A DNA stretch of 64,000 nucleotides from contig NZ_JHYD01000002.1 in NCBI RefSeq assembly GCF_000621505.1, forward strand, positions 1-64,000, given 5' to 3'. Source of the stretch: Ruminiclostridium cellobioparum DSM 1351 = ATCC 15832. Its GTDB lineage: Bacteria; Bacillota; Clostridia; Acetivibrionales; DSM-1351. The translations under genes and the position numbers were made by a program. Each line of letters opens with the position of its first letter. The first letter of the stretch is position 1. Shown here piece by piece: positions 17,782 through 28,500 of this stretch. A model generated the notes under the pieces. The model saw only the letters and a list, made by a program, of their open reading frames with translations. It was not told where the DNA came from and did no database searches.

Positions 17782-18393
17782 ATGAAAAAATCCAACAACA
17801 GGGGTTTTACCCTTATAGAAATGCTGCTTGTACTGGCCATAATATGCATAATGCTGCCCCTCATATACCAGCTGTATAGTTTCGGGCAGGAGACCTTTAC
17901 CTATAACAGCAGACTGATTGCCCAGCAGTACACCGTGACCAATGTCATGTCACACATCCGTGGTGACATAAGAAAGGCGGCAGTTGTTTCGGTAGAGAAC
18001 ACGGATGATGAACACAGCTCGGGTTATCCCAAAATAATTACACTGAAGCTGGGATATATAGATACCGATCCGGGTTCGCCGGCGCAACCGGATATATATA
18101 AAATAAAATACTGGAGGTTTTACTGTGAGAAAGAAGGAGACGAGGGAGTGCTCCAGTACAGCGGAGAAAAAGCCCTCGGCGATGCTGTAACTGACGGTGA
18201 CTATAACACCGTTGTGACAGGCCTTGATATAATGAACTGCAAATTTGAGAGATTAACGGAATCCAGCCCGGAATGCGATTATCTGACAGTTCAGATAAAG
18301 CCGCTGGAAACAAATACAGGCAAAGCAAATGCCAGAAATGTGAGAGAGCCAATAAAAACGGAAATTTCTGTTTTATATAAAGATGAATTATAA
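17782..18393 (+). CDS. Minor pilin (prepilin-type, PilW/GspJ-like)
   Basis: This 203-residue protein has the class III leader MKKSNNRG followed by FTLIEMLLVLAIICIMLPLIY, with Glu5 after the Gly/Phe cleavage site. The globular part begins with a helix carrying YTVTNVMSHIRGDIRKAAVV, as in PilW/GspJ-like minor pilins that cap or prime the fibre. It is placed between the major pilin and pilN in the same orientation. The exact minor-pilin class is not certain. Confidence 0.8.
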   Translation: MKKSNNRGFTLIEMLLVLAIICIMLPLIYQLYSFGQETFTYNSRLIAQQYTVTNVMSHIRGDIRKAAVVSVENTDDEHSSGYPKIITLKLGYIDTDPGSPAQPDIYKIKYWRFYCEKEGDEGVLQYSGEKALGDAVTDGDYNTVVTGLDIMNCKFERLTESSPECDYLTVQIKPLETNTGKANARNVREPIKTEISVLYKDEL

Positions 18394-18423
18394 ATTTTTA
18401 ATTTGCCGTATAGGAGGAGAACA

Positions 18424-18993
18424 ATGAAGGATATAAACCTTATACCGGAAGAAGCAAAAACCAATACCGTAATAAAAGCCGATGATGAGAAGAAAAGTTT
18501 ATCGGTTAAGTCGGTATTACTTGCCGTAATCATACTTGCGGTTGCCGCCGCCGGTCTCATAAGTCCCAAGCTGTATGTTAAAACACTTGAAATCCGGGCT
18601 GAGTCTGTCCGGGATGAGCTGGCAGGCGAAAAATATGCCGAAGTAAAAAAAGTAAATGATCAGATTACTGCCGCTCAGAATGAAATTTCGGCAAAAAAGA
18701 CAGCTATAGAAAATATATCCCAAAGCACGGCGCGGATATCCGAAATGATTGATTACGTGGAGAAATCGGCTCCGGTGGGTTTATCGGTTAACTCAATGCA
18801 GCATGCAAACGGAAAATTGACCATTAAGGGATTTTCCAGGGACAGCACTGCCGTAGCCGAATATATGGCAAACCTGACAATGGTGGATCTTCTTACCGGC
18901 TACACCTCAAGTGCCAGATTTAACTACCAAAAGGCCAATGCAAACCTGGAGTATACGCTTGAATTTACCAATAAATCAACAAAAGCCAAGTAG
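18424..18993 (+). CDS. pilN: PilN-like pilus assembly protein
   Basis: This 189-residue bitopic membrane protein begins MKDINLIPEEAK, the INLIP-type segment by which PilN binds PilM. A membrane span (about 32-55) and a coiled-coil stretch (about 60-105) follow. The C-terminal ferredoxin-like domain ends in LEYTLEFTNK. TAGGAGGAGA precedes the ATG at 18424. The longer frame from 18403 has no ribosome site. The next gene follows after 12 bases. Confidence 0.82.
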   Translation: MKDINLIPEEAKTNTVIKADDEKKSLSVKSVLLAVIILAVAAAGLISPKLYVKTLEIRAESVRDELAGEKYAEVKKVNDQITAAQNEISAKKTAIENISQSTARISEMIDYVEKSAPVGLSVNSMQHANGKLTIKGFSRDSTAVAEYMANLTMVDLLTGYTSSARFNYQKANANLEYTLEFTNKSTKAK

Positions 18994-19005
18994 GAGGAGC
19001 AGACT

Positions 19006-20223
19006 ATGAAATTTGCGCTTAAAAGAAAAGAAATAATGCTTATAAGTGTTCTTGCCTTATTAGTATACGCATTTGTGTTTTATAAATTTGTATGGACGCC
19101 TGTGATACCTGAAATTGCTTCTCAAAATGACGAGATGGGCAGGCTTCAGAGTGAAAAGGCCGCATTGGATTTAAATTTGCAGGAATTGGAGTCCAATAAG
19201 GCAAAGGTTCTTTCCATAAAAAGCGGGAGTGAAAGGCTGGATGGCTATCTGAGCAGCGAAGCCAATGTTATGGATTGCATAGAATATATGGATAAGCTGG
19301 CGAAGATTGCGGGAACCGATATTACCAATATAAATATAGCGGCTCCGTTAAAAAAAGAGGCCGGTAAAGCCGTCTATTATGAAATCAAAATCGACTTTAC
19401 TACCACGCAGGATATAAAAGGTATCAGGGATATTGTGGATTTTATTGAAAACAGCTCAAAGCTCATAAATATAAGCAGATTTGAAATAAAGCCCGAAAAG
19501 GAAAAGGCAAAGACCGGCACTCCTGTGACGGCTGTTAAAACTCCGGCTTCCGCCGGAACGCCCGCAAATCCGGCAAATACAAATGCCGGAGCCGGTGAAA
19601 CGCCCAAAGAAAATTATGTAGCAAATATGAGCATAAGCATGTATGCAATGAATCTTGAATCTGCGGATAGGTTCTACGAATATGGTAGGCATAAATTCAA
19701 CAGGTATCAGTACGGCAGTATTTCGCCCCTGGAGCTTACAGCTCTCGATGTGCTCTCGGGAAAAGCAAACAATATAACGCTGGGGACAAATACGGCAGCG
19801 TCCGATTCGGATACAAAGGATTTCGAAATAAATCTGAACAGCTTCCTTTCAGCCGGAGACAATTTTACGGTATTCGGCACAGACAAGCAAAGGGATAAGT
19901 ACAGCAGCAAGACAAACAAGTATATAACCATGTCGGTTAATATAAACAAATCCTCCTATACGGTAGGAATCACCGACGCCGCGGGCGTGTCTTCAAGCTT
20001 CAGCGGTGCGGCACCCGACAGGGATCTGAATATGACCATCAGCACTAATCTTTCTCTGATACCGGAAAATAAAGGACTTGGTTTGAAAATTAAAATTTTT
20101 AATAATTCCGGCAACAAACTCAATATAGTGAAAAAAGATGTGACAAAAAAAATAATACTGACCGACCGTAACGCAAGGGAAATCAAGGACGGCAACAATC
20201 AGGAAAAAGTCCTTATTAAATAA
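19006..20223 (+). CDS. pilO: PilO-like pilus assembly protein
   Basis: This 405-residue bitopic protein has a membrane span at about 11-31, a coiled coil (about 38-75) and a PilO-like domain (about 80-165, with FTTTQDIKGIRDIVDFIEN). A low-complexity Ala/Pro/Thr linker (about 168-200) and a C-terminal extension of about 200 residues follow. Typical PilO proteins are about 200 residues, so this one is roughly twice that length. The extension's function is unknown. It should pair with PilN to align PilM and PilC. GGAGGAG precedes the ATG. Confidence 0.78.
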   Translation: MKFALKRKEIMLISVLALLVYAFVFYKFVWTPVIPEIASQNDEMGRLQSEKAALDLNLQELESNKAKVLSIKSGSERLDGYLSSEANVMDCIEYMDKLAKIAGTDITNINIAAPLKKEAGKAVYYEIKIDFTTTQDIKGIRDIVDFIENSSKLINISRFEIKPEKEKAKTGTPVTAVKTPASAGTPANPANTNAGAGETPKENYVANMSISMYAMNLESADRFYEYGRHKFNRYQYGSISPLELTALDVLSGKANNITLGTNTAASDSDTKDFEINLNSFLSAGDNFTVFGTDKQRDKYSSKTNKYITMSVNINKSSYTVGITDAAGVSSSFSGAAPDRDLNMTISTNLSLIPENKGLGLKIKIFNNSGNKLNIVKKDVTKKIILTDRNAREIKDGNNQEKVLIK

Positions 20224-20268
20224 ACCGGGCGCATGGACATTATGTGCAAAATGGGGAAGGGATTTGAT

Positions 20269-20766
20269 ATGGGTAAAATATTGAAAAATATCAAGGGAAT
20301 GACCTTGACCGAGGTTATAATAGCGTTGGCGGTATTAGGCATTATCTCAGTCCCTCTGATTGCAGTTTTTTCAAACTCGGTATTGATTACTCAACTGACC
20401 AGAAATCAGCTGGAAGTTAATGCGGTGGTGCAGATAGTAAAGGTTGAGGTCACCCAAGCCGTAAAAAACGGCAGTCTTATTAAGGATGCAGAGGAGCCTG
20501 GTGATATTTCCAAGGCAATTGATATCAGTCCCAGGAGTGTAGGGGCCGAATCTTTGTACCTGGAGCCGGGGAATGAAACAAAGTTTTTGCATATAGATAA
20601 CAGCAATCTTACCGGCAGGTATAAGTATAAGGTCAGATATATGGATAAAGCGGGGGCTACGCTGGATACCTTACAGCCCGAGCCCGATACGGTGGAATTG
20701 CTTATAATGCTGTATTCGGCCGGTGAAAAACATTTAAAGGATCTGAAGGTAGATATACATTATTAA
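20269..20766 (+). CDS. Minor pilin with prepilin leader
   Basis: This 165-residue protein has the leader MGKILKNIKG and the sequence MTLTEVIIALAVLGIISVPLI, which keeps Glu5 but has Met at the +1 position in place of Phe, as some pilins do. The ATG at 20269 is preferred because GGGGAAGGGA lies at 20253-20262. It may join the tip complex with the PilX-like protein encoded next. Confidence 0.78.
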   Translation: MGKILKNIKGMTLTEVIIALAVLGIISVPLIAVFSNSVLITQLTRNQLEVNAVVQIVKVEVTQAVKNGSLIKDAEEPGDISKAIDISPRSVGAESLYLEPGNETKFLHIDNSNLTGRYKYKVRYMDKAGATLDTLQPEPDTVELLIMLYSAGEKHLKDLKVDIHY

Positions 20767-20833
20767 TTTAATAAGCGGGATAAGGTTCAGAATCCGTTCA
20801 AGCCATAAGGAAAGAGGGGTGAAGCGGTAATAA

Positions 20834-23218
20834 ATGAGAAATAGAATAAAGAATCAGAAGGGCTCGATCATGATAACAGTTATTGTGATTCTGGCAATAC
20901 TGGTTGTCCTGGGAGTAGCTCTTATAGACAGTTCCACCAAAGGGTTCGGAATCAGCAAGCATGATGAAACTGCCGATATGGCATATAATGCGGCTGAATC
21001 GGCCATAGAAAAATGCTTTGCTTATATGGATTTTTTCTGCGGTAATCCGGACAATACCAAGGACATTGACTTCGACAGCGAAGAAGATTTTGCAAATAAG
21101 GCTATCTTAAAAATCCAGGCTTCATTGAAGGGTTATACATCTCCAAAGTACGGTACCGCCCCGGACAGGATAGCTTATAAAATACAACTCGGCGGCTCAG
21201 GCTCAAACGAAGCTACTGTTGAAATAAACGACATCAGATATCTGGGGTGGGAGGAAATCCCGGGTGAAAAGGACAAAATAAATGTAACTATAGGAGTTAC
21301 GGCAATTTCGGACTTCAACAGAGCCGGTGACAGCACTGTGAACAAGGAAATATTTTCAAAAAGAAAATTTGCAATGACAATACCGAGAGGGTTTGAGCTT
21401 AAGGCCGCGATATATTCCATAGGAGATCTGATGGTTGAAAACATCAATGCGCAGGTTGAGGGGGATGTCTTAGCCTTCGGCACTTCGCCCGAATATACAA
21501 AACAAACTGAGCAATATTATTACGGGGGTATTTATTCTAAGAACAGAGGCCATTTGTCGGTACGCGGGAATGCGTATACCAGAGGGCTTATCAGAACAGG
21601 GATGTACACAAGGGAAGACGGTATTCAGGACAACAGTTATATATACATATATAAGGATGCAATTGCGAATGGTATTCATATTTTTGGAAGGGGAGATAAA
21701 ATCTTCGTTGGCAGAAATGCCTACACCTTTGATGACCTTGAAATGAATGGGGTAGATTCGGTTATTGCCGTAAACGGAAGCTTTGTAGGACTTTCCAACA
21801 ACCTGGCAGCCTCCAACCATGATGAGAGCAGTGCAATCGTAAACAGTGCCGTCATACATCACTCAGGCTCTTTGCTTTCGGAAAAGTCACGGATAGTTAT
21901 AAACGGAGATGCCATAGTCAACGGAGGAACCTTCAGGGTAGATCCGGCCTCGGGAAATACCGATATACATTTTCCACAGATAGAGGATGCATCTATTATC
22001 TCCAGAGCCAGCAATTCAGCGCCTATGTACAGGGAGTTTATGGACGGAGTCCAAACGGGAAGCATTACCATACCTGATGGCATTGCTGAGGCCAGCTACT
22101 ATCACCAATGGCTGTATGAGAACAGGGGAGCGGCAATAGGTTTTGCAAACCTCATACAGTGCTGGAAACCGGCAAATTTTACCGACGATGCCGGTATCGG
22201 ATTCTGGATGGCCAGCATTGACGGTGCAAGGAAAGAGGGCTTTAATGATCCAACATTTTATGATCCGGCTGCAGATAACGGAAGAATATCAGGTTTCTGT
22301 AACTATGAATTCGGTGCGAATGACAGAATATATTTCATGAATAAGGGTATCAATGAAATCAGTAAAGTGCAGTTCATCAACAACAATTTTATACTTGACA
22401 ATATTGATGAAAAACCCGATATAAGCGATTGGACTGACTTCTGGAATGATTTGCCGAGTGCTGAAGATTCCGGATATAAATCGTTCTTTACCGGAAAACT
22501 GGCAGAATTGAAGGAGTTGCTTCTGCCTAAGACCCAGATATTCTCTTCCAGGGAATATACATATTCGGCATTGGGCAACTCCCCTATTAATAACACCCTG
22601 ATTCAGGCACCTGGAGGCTCTTCCTCGGATAATTTGTTTATGTATATCAATGATATGCTCAATGACAAGTATCCGGGCGGAGATACCGAAGCTACCGACA
22701 GATTTGTGTTTAACCTGAGTGAGGAACTGGGTTCAGATGTTTACCTCAATGATGTAATAAAAGAAAGGGCTGAGTCCTATGGACTTTTGCCTGATGATGA
22801 ATACTATAAAAGTTACTTTTTAATTTATAACTCAAAGCCCGGCATTACCATACATGTCAATACAAAGTTGAACGGCATTATTTTTTCCGTGGGACAGGTT
22901 GTAGTTGAGAAAGATGCCGATGTCACAGGCTCAATTCTTGCAGCCGGAAAAGGCTTTTCAAAGGATGCTTCAGATTATTTGCTTGATAATAAGTCTATGG
23001 CACATAAGAGTGAGGATCCGGATATTCCGAATTATCTTCCGGTTGTTTTAAAGAATGGAGAAAATCTGACAAAATTGGATGAAGGAAAGTATGCAGGAGT
23101 GCATTTTAAGGGTGCTTCAAGCAGCGAAATTGCACGAATAACATTTCCGGGCAAGGATGAACTATTGGGAGAATTTAATAAGCAGGGAATGGATTTATAT
23201 TCAATATTCGATTTTTAG
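20834..23218 (+). CDS. Giant PilX-like minor pilin
   Basis: This 794-residue protein has a prepilin-type N terminus: KNQKG followed by SIMITVIVILAILVVLGVALI. The +5 residue is Thr, not Glu, as seen in PilX-type proteins. A helix with MAYNAAESAIEKCFAYMD follows. The long remainder has repeated Gly/Asn/Val-rich beta-like text (AQVEGDVLAFG, IVINGDAIVNGG, VNTKLNGIIFSVGQVVVEKDADVTGSILAAG), reminiscent of bactofilin or right-handed beta-helix repeats. It may sit at the pilus tip as an adhesive or priming subunit. That role is inferred. Confidence 0.75.
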   Translation: MRNRIKNQKGSIMITVIVILAILVVLGVALIDSSTKGFGISKHDETADMAYNAAESAIEKCFAYMDFFCGNPDNTKDIDFDSEEDFANKAILKIQASLKGYTSPKYGTAPDRIAYKIQLGGSGSNEATVEINDIRYLGWEEIPGEKDKINVTIGVTAISDFNRAGDSTVNKEIFSKRKFAMTIPRGFELKAAIYSIGDLMVENINAQVEGDVLAFGTSPEYTKQTEQYYYGGIYSKNRGHLSVRGNAYTRGLIRTGMYTREDGIQDNSYIYIYKDAIANGIHIFGRGDKIFVGRNAYTFDDLEMNGVDSVIAVNGSFVGLSNNLAASNHDESSAIVNSAVIHHSGSLLSEKSRIVINGDAIVNGGTFRVDPASGNTDIHFPQIEDASIISRASNSAPMYREFMDGVQTGSITIPDGIAEASYYHQWLYENRGAAIGFANLIQCWKPANFTDDAGIGFWMASIDGARKEGFNDPTFYDPAADNGRISGFCNYEFGANDRIYFMNKGINEISKVQFINNNFILDNIDEKPDISDWTDFWNDLPSAEDSGYKSFFTGKLAELKELLLPKTQIFSSREYTYSALGNSPINNTLIQAPGGSSSDNLFMYINDMLNDKYPGGDTEATDRFVFNLSEELGSDVYLNDVIKERAESYGLLPDDEYYKSYFLIYNSKPGITIHVNTKLNGIIFSVGQVVVEKDADVTGSILAAGKGFSKDASDYLLDNKSMAHKSEDPDIPNYLPVVLKNGENLTKLDEGKYAGVHFKGASSSEIARITFPGKDELLGEFNKQGMDLYSIFDF

Positions 23219-23228
23219 AGGTGATGGA

Positions 23229-24599
23229 ATGAATAAAAAATTAGCAATAATATTAACAGGATGTTTAATTGCAGCAGTAATGATGTCGGGCTGCAGCTCA
23301 GCAGGAGACGTGCAGGTGGCCGCAAACAGCAGTCAGAGCGGCAGTACTCCAAAGGTTTCCCAAACTGCGGTGAGCCAGCAGGAAGATACTGAGATTAAGA
23401 ACCTGATATCCGATTATTTTGTAAAATTGTATTCGGGATATGCCTTGAACTATCAGAAAAATCTGGCGACAGGCAGCATTCCCGAAGATTTGAAAAGCTT
23501 TTTAGCCAAACGTGCCGTGGAAGAGGGGAACAACAATGCCGAAGTGGGATTGAATTTCCCGAGATTTGTGGGCATGAACGGGATTACAATGGTTTCTTAC
23601 AAAATGCTTACAGAGGGTAAAGAGCCTCAGATTGATTCCACATTTATTGAAAATGTGGATGGTACGGTGTTGTATTTCGTAAAGGTCAATCTGCTGGCAA
23701 GCTGTGTACCGGACAGTACCTTTGATGCCCATTTCACGCTGGATCCAAACACCAATACATACCAGAAAACATCCGATATTGCTGCCGACCAGGTGGATTC
23801 AATCAAGGTACAGGCAAAATATGATGTGGAGCTTGTAAAGGAAAAGGAAGACAGCGGATATAAAATAATCAGAGCCAGGGAATCGGCTTACAAACACGGT
23901 GCAAAAAACAGGCTGTTCAGGTACAATAATGATTTTATTACCCGGCTGCCTTATTTGAATCTGGAGCAATCGGACGACAAGACAGGAGTTGCAAACAAGG
24001 AAGACACTGAAACTTACAAAGGTGAATGCACTGTTATAACATCCTTCCTTGACAATATTTTGAGCATGGACGGTGAAAGAAGAACACTGCTGGGCGGAAG
24101 CTGGGACGACAGCTATTCAAAATTCTGTTTGCTTGCAGAAACCATCGGAATAGACAAAGACAAGGACAAAAATGAGATCCTGTTGATCAATGACAGATAT
24201 AAGGAGCTTTTTCCAAAAGAGGCACTGCTGCTTCAAAGTGACATAATGAGCATCAAGAAAAAAGGTGATTATACCATAACAATGCATCCTGCCTATTCAA
24301 AACTTAACAGGTGGTACATGGTGTCATTTAACGGAACAGTAAAAAAATCCATCGGTTCGGCTTATGCCCAGGAGTATTCGTTTGACTTCTTCATCAAGTT
24401 GACGGCGGGTAAAACCACAAAGGTGTCAAATGTCAAATTAAATAAGATGGCCCCCATTGTAAAAACAGAAAGTAAAGAAGCAGCAGGCAGCACTGAATCC
24501 CAAAAAACTGCTGCAGCATCAGACAGCACCACAGTCTCCGATTCTTCCGGAAGCAGCCAGGCAAACAATGCTGCAGGAAATTCCGTTGATGTGCAGTAG
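23229..24599 (+). CDS. Pilus-cluster lipoprotein of unknown function
   Basis: This 456-residue protein has a lipoprotein signal with lipobox MMSGC (Cys22). It should be anchored to the outer face of the membrane. A low-complexity Ser/Gln-rich stretch (about 23-60) and a globular body (about 65-415) follow. The C-terminal tail (about 418-456) is rich in Ser, Ala and Thr. AGAGGTGAT precedes ATG 23229; the frame open from 23157 overlaps the previous gene and is not used. No family was recognised. Its place between minor pilin and pilD genes suggests an accessory pilus role. Confidence 0.7.
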   Translation: MNKKLAIILTGCLIAAVMMSGCSSAGDVQVAANSSQSGSTPKVSQTAVSQQEDTEIKNLISDYFVKLYSGYALNYQKNLATGSIPEDLKSFLAKRAVEEGNNNAEVGLNFPRFVGMNGITMVSYKMLTEGKEPQIDSTFIENVDGTVLYFVKVNLLASCVPDSTFDAHFTLDPNTNTYQKTSDIAADQVDSIKVQAKYDVELVKEKEDSGYKIIRARESAYKHGAKNRLFRYNNDFITRLPYLNLEQSDDKTGVANKEDTETYKGECTVITSFLDNILSMDGERRTLLGGSWDDSYSKFCLLAETIGIDKDKDKNEILLINDRYKELFPKEALLLQSDIMSIKKKGDYTITMHPAYSKLNRWYMVSFNGTVKKSIGSAYAQEYSFDFFIKLTAGKTTKVSNVKLNKMAPIVKTESKEAAGSTESQKTAAASDSTTVSDSSGSSQANNAAGNSVDVQ

Positions 24600-24675
24600 T
24601 AAGATTCTAACCCGGCCGGAATATATGTACTGAATATTATTACCTGGCATTGATTAACACCTGGGAGGTAGTTGT

Positions 24676-25467
24676 TTGGTTATATTTATTACTTATTTAT
24701 ATGTAGCTTTAATAGGGTTGATTATAGGGTCTTTCCTGAATGTATGTATATACAGGATACCCAGAGGGGAATCAGTAGTAACGGTACCCTCACATTGCAC
24801 CGGCTGCGGAAAAAAGCTGGGAGCATTGAATCTGATCCCGGTGTTTAGTTATCTATGTCAGCGGGGCAGGTGCACCGGCTGCGGGGGAAAAATATCCCCC
24901 AGGTACATGCTGGTGGAAATTTTAACGGCCGGATTATTTACAGGTATGTTGTATAAATACGGTATCAGTCCTGAGTTTTTCTCAGCCGTATTTTTATCTT
25001 CCATATTAATAGTAGTTTTTTTTATTGATCTGGAGCATGGGATTATTCCGGATAGTATTGTTGTAACAGCAGCAATAGGAGGGCTTGTATTTTTTGTGAT
25101 CAGCTTTTTCATCCCATCTGATATTTATGGGGATGAAAAATGGTGGAACCCCATATTGGGTGCCATTTCAGGCAGCGGCATTTTGCTGCTGGTTTCCATT
25201 GTGGGTTCCAGAATTTATAAATCCAAGGAAGTTATGGGGGGAGGGGATATAAAAATTCTATTTCCCATAGGTTTGCTCCTTGGATGGAGATTAATGATAA
25301 CTTCGCTGTTTTTGTCAATTCTGACAGCGGCAGCAGTGAGTGTTGTACTGATATGCTTTAAAATAATCGACAGGAAAGCCACTGTTCCCTTCGGGCCTTT
25401 TATAGCAATAGGTACAGTGCTTGCAATTACCTTCGGTTGGCAGCTCCTCGAAATATATTTCGGGTAA
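24676..25467 (+). CDS. pilD: Prepilin peptidase / N-methyltransferase PilD
   Basis: This 263-residue integral-membrane aspartic peptidase cleaves the Gly-Phe leader bond of the pilins encoded upstream and methylates the new N terminus. Two CxxC pairs (Cys41/44 and Cys66/69) form the zinc-binding cytoplasmic domain that many prepilin peptidases carry. Catalytic aspartates are Asp118 in FFIDLEHGIIPD and the Asp of GGGDIK near residue 193. About seven hydrophobic spans are visible. The start is TTG, with GGGAGGTAG just upstream. It completes the pilus set without any external help. Confidence 0.92.
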   Translation: MVIFITYLYVALIGLIIGSFLNVCIYRIPRGESVVTVPSHCTGCGKKLGALNLIPVFSYLCQRGRCTGCGGKISPRYMLVEILTAGLFTGMLYKYGISPEFFSAVFLSSILIVVFFIDLEHGIIPDSIVVTAAIGGLVFFVISFFIPSDIYGDEKWWNPILGAISGSGILLLVSIVGSRIYKSKEVMGGGDIKILFPIGLLLGWRLMITSLFLSILTAAAVSVVLICFKIIDRKATVPFGPFIAIGTVLAITFGWQLLEIYFG

Positions 25468-25514
25468 GATAGCTTTAAATTAGAAAGGATTAAGTAAAAT
25501 TATGGAGGTGTGTA

Positions 25515-28500
25515 ATGAATACGCAAAGTAAAAAAAGAAGAAAGGTATATTGTCTGGCAATAGCGGTAATGTTTGTATTAACAACATTCCTGCCGCTTAC
25601 TGGCAATGTAGCCCAGGCAGCCAATCCTCCCCCGGTAAAAATACTGGAAATTCAGCCTTCAACGTCGTTTGATATCACAAGCACAATCAAAGCATCGTTG
25701 AAGAATGAGTTAGGCAGGGAAGTCGAAGTAACAACAATGCCAATGCCCTTGTTCATATCAAAGGCGGAGGAGGTCAACGGATGCTATGATATTGTGTACA
25801 TAGGAAACAATAACGCAACCACTGACAAGTACAATAGCAATTACAACGGAAACATTTACAGCAGATTCGGACCCCAGGTAAAGAATAATTGGTTTTATGC
25901 TAAAACAGTAGCGGGTAATAAAGAATTTTATGCCGGTAACGATATATCGGACATCGCTGCTTTAAAGCTCAAGAGTTTTATTGAAGCGGGACAGCTGATG
26001 ATATTTGACAGTGGTATTTTCAGCTCAGGTATGAAGGATACCAAGCTTTATAAAAATTTTATCAATTATAAAGATAACAGCAAAGCCTATACAAATGTAC
26101 AGATCGGGAATACGGGTTCTCTGTCGAGTATGCTCATAAAATACAAGAATACCGAAATGAAAAAGAGGCCCACACTTGTACTGACACAAAAACCGGTGGA
26201 ATACAACGGAAATAACATTGCTGAGAATGCCGGTCTTATCAGCTTTGCCATGAATCTAAGAAACAACAACAGTGCGGCAAAGATGTCAATTAATCTTTAT
26301 ATTGACCAAAATGGAGACGGAGTTTATAAAAGTGATGAAATAACATCCACATACAAAGATATAGGAAGTATGGACAACTACTCTGTCAATTGCCATCTTC
26401 CCAGCAAGTTTACCGGTTTAGTTCCCTGGAAAATAGAAGTGGTTGATGATTCAGGAGCAAAAGCTTATGAAACTGGGTTTACAGCCGTTAAAGGCGATGA
26501 ACAGAAAATCAGGGTTCTCCAATTGCTTCCGAATAACAATGATAATTCCGCTACCCTAAAGCTTTCTACACTGAGTAATTTTGATAATCAGAATCTTCTG
26601 TATAAGCAGGGTGAGTACAATATTATTATTACCGAGATGAAAATCGGTGATTTTAACACAAATTACGGAAATCAAGTCAATGGTAACCCTACAACTCTTA
26701 ACGGAAATTATGATATGGTAATATTCGGTTTTGAGGACTCATATACCGGCGATCTGTCGGGTAAGGCACTTAATGACATGATAGCATTTGCCGATTCAGA
26801 TCAGGCAATAATGTTTACACATGACACAATAGGCTTTACAAGCAGTGAAACAAATCTTACCAAGAATTTCAGAGATAGGCTCGGAATGAATGCTTTCGCA
26901 ACAGACGCAAGCAAACCCTCCGGTGTAACTGCATCAACTGGCTTGACAAGGCTGGCCAATTTCTATCAGAATGGAGCCCCAAGGTTTCCGGATACGATAA
27001 AAACAAGTAAAATCAATGAAAGTAATCTCACGAAGTACCCGTATATCCTGGGAGATATAACCGTTTCGCCCACGCATCTGCAGTACTTGAGACTTGATCC
27101 AGAAGACCCCGATATTGTAACTGCATTTACTTACAGAAATGAATACGTTTACAGGCATGGCTCCAGAACAGCCACGCTGGTTACACCTGTATCAAATGAG
27201 GATATGTACCATGAGTATGACGGTCTCAACGACTATTATACATATTTTAAAGGAAATCTTACCTTTTCGGGTACAGGCCATAGTTTTATCAAATCCTTGG
27301 AAGAGGTAAAGATGTTTGTAAACACAATGCTTAAAGCATCTGTGGGTGCAAACCATGCACCTTCGGTAGAAATATTAGGTTTGAATGACGGACAGGATAT
27401 TGCAAACACTCTTGAAAAACTGAATTTCAGTTTGCTTGCAAGAGACCCGGATATGGATGATAAGAATTTGAATTGCAAAGTGTACATTGACAATGACGGT
27501 GACGGAAAATATGAAACAAGCGAGAGCGTACTTACTTTGGAAGGTGCCAATGCCCTGGAGAATGAATTGGCAAGGGCTGTAGAAATGGCGAAAAATGTAA
27601 ATAATAAAGTTACGCAATTTAAAATAAAAGCTGTTGTTACAGACCAGCACGGAGCACAGGGCTCTAAAGAAATAACAATAAACAATAAAGATGTTCCTGT
27701 ATTGAACCTCGGTCACAATACGGTAAACCGTCTTGTTGGAGACAGGGCTGACTTGAATCTGACGGTGACTGCTCAAGCTACCAAATTCAGTACGACTTAC
27801 AGTAATCTCGTACTTCAAATGAAACTGAATACTTCAGCATTTAAAGACATAGCTGCTGTGGGAGGCGGTTCCGTTGACGGCTCTGGGAACTATTCCAGGA
27901 CACTGAATTCGGTAATTTTCAATCCGGCAGCAAACATTGCATCACAGAACGGGCAGCTTCAGTTTGTATGCAAAACAGAAGGAGCATTTTCTTCAACTGC
28001 AAAACTTTCATATAAAGATGCTCAAAATACGGCAAGGACAGTTGAAGATCCGGTTACTATAAATGTTAAGAACGGAACTGTCAATGTGGAACTGAAGGAC
28101 AATTTTGGGGCTGCCATAGGCGGTCATGAAGTCAAACTGCAAAAGTATACCGGGGATTCTGGCACACTTGATACCGGTTTTGCCGCTCTGACTGCTTTAA
28201 CTGATGAAACGGGTATAGCCAGGTTCACTTCGGTACCCACCGGATATTACGGTGCCACAATTGTATTGCCTGAAGGCTACATGCCTGTAGATAACAGCAA
28301 TATAGGAAACAATGTTACCAAAAAAGGCGGGTCCCAGCTGAACTATGAAAATAATTCAATAGTTATTGCTTTTCCGGCACTGTACCGTGTTCCGGTAATA
28401 AAAATCGAAGGAAAACCTGGCATGGATATCTGGACAAAGCAACAGCTGACAGCAACGGTAGCTCCGGACGGATTATACGGTGACTGGCAGGTAAAATGGC

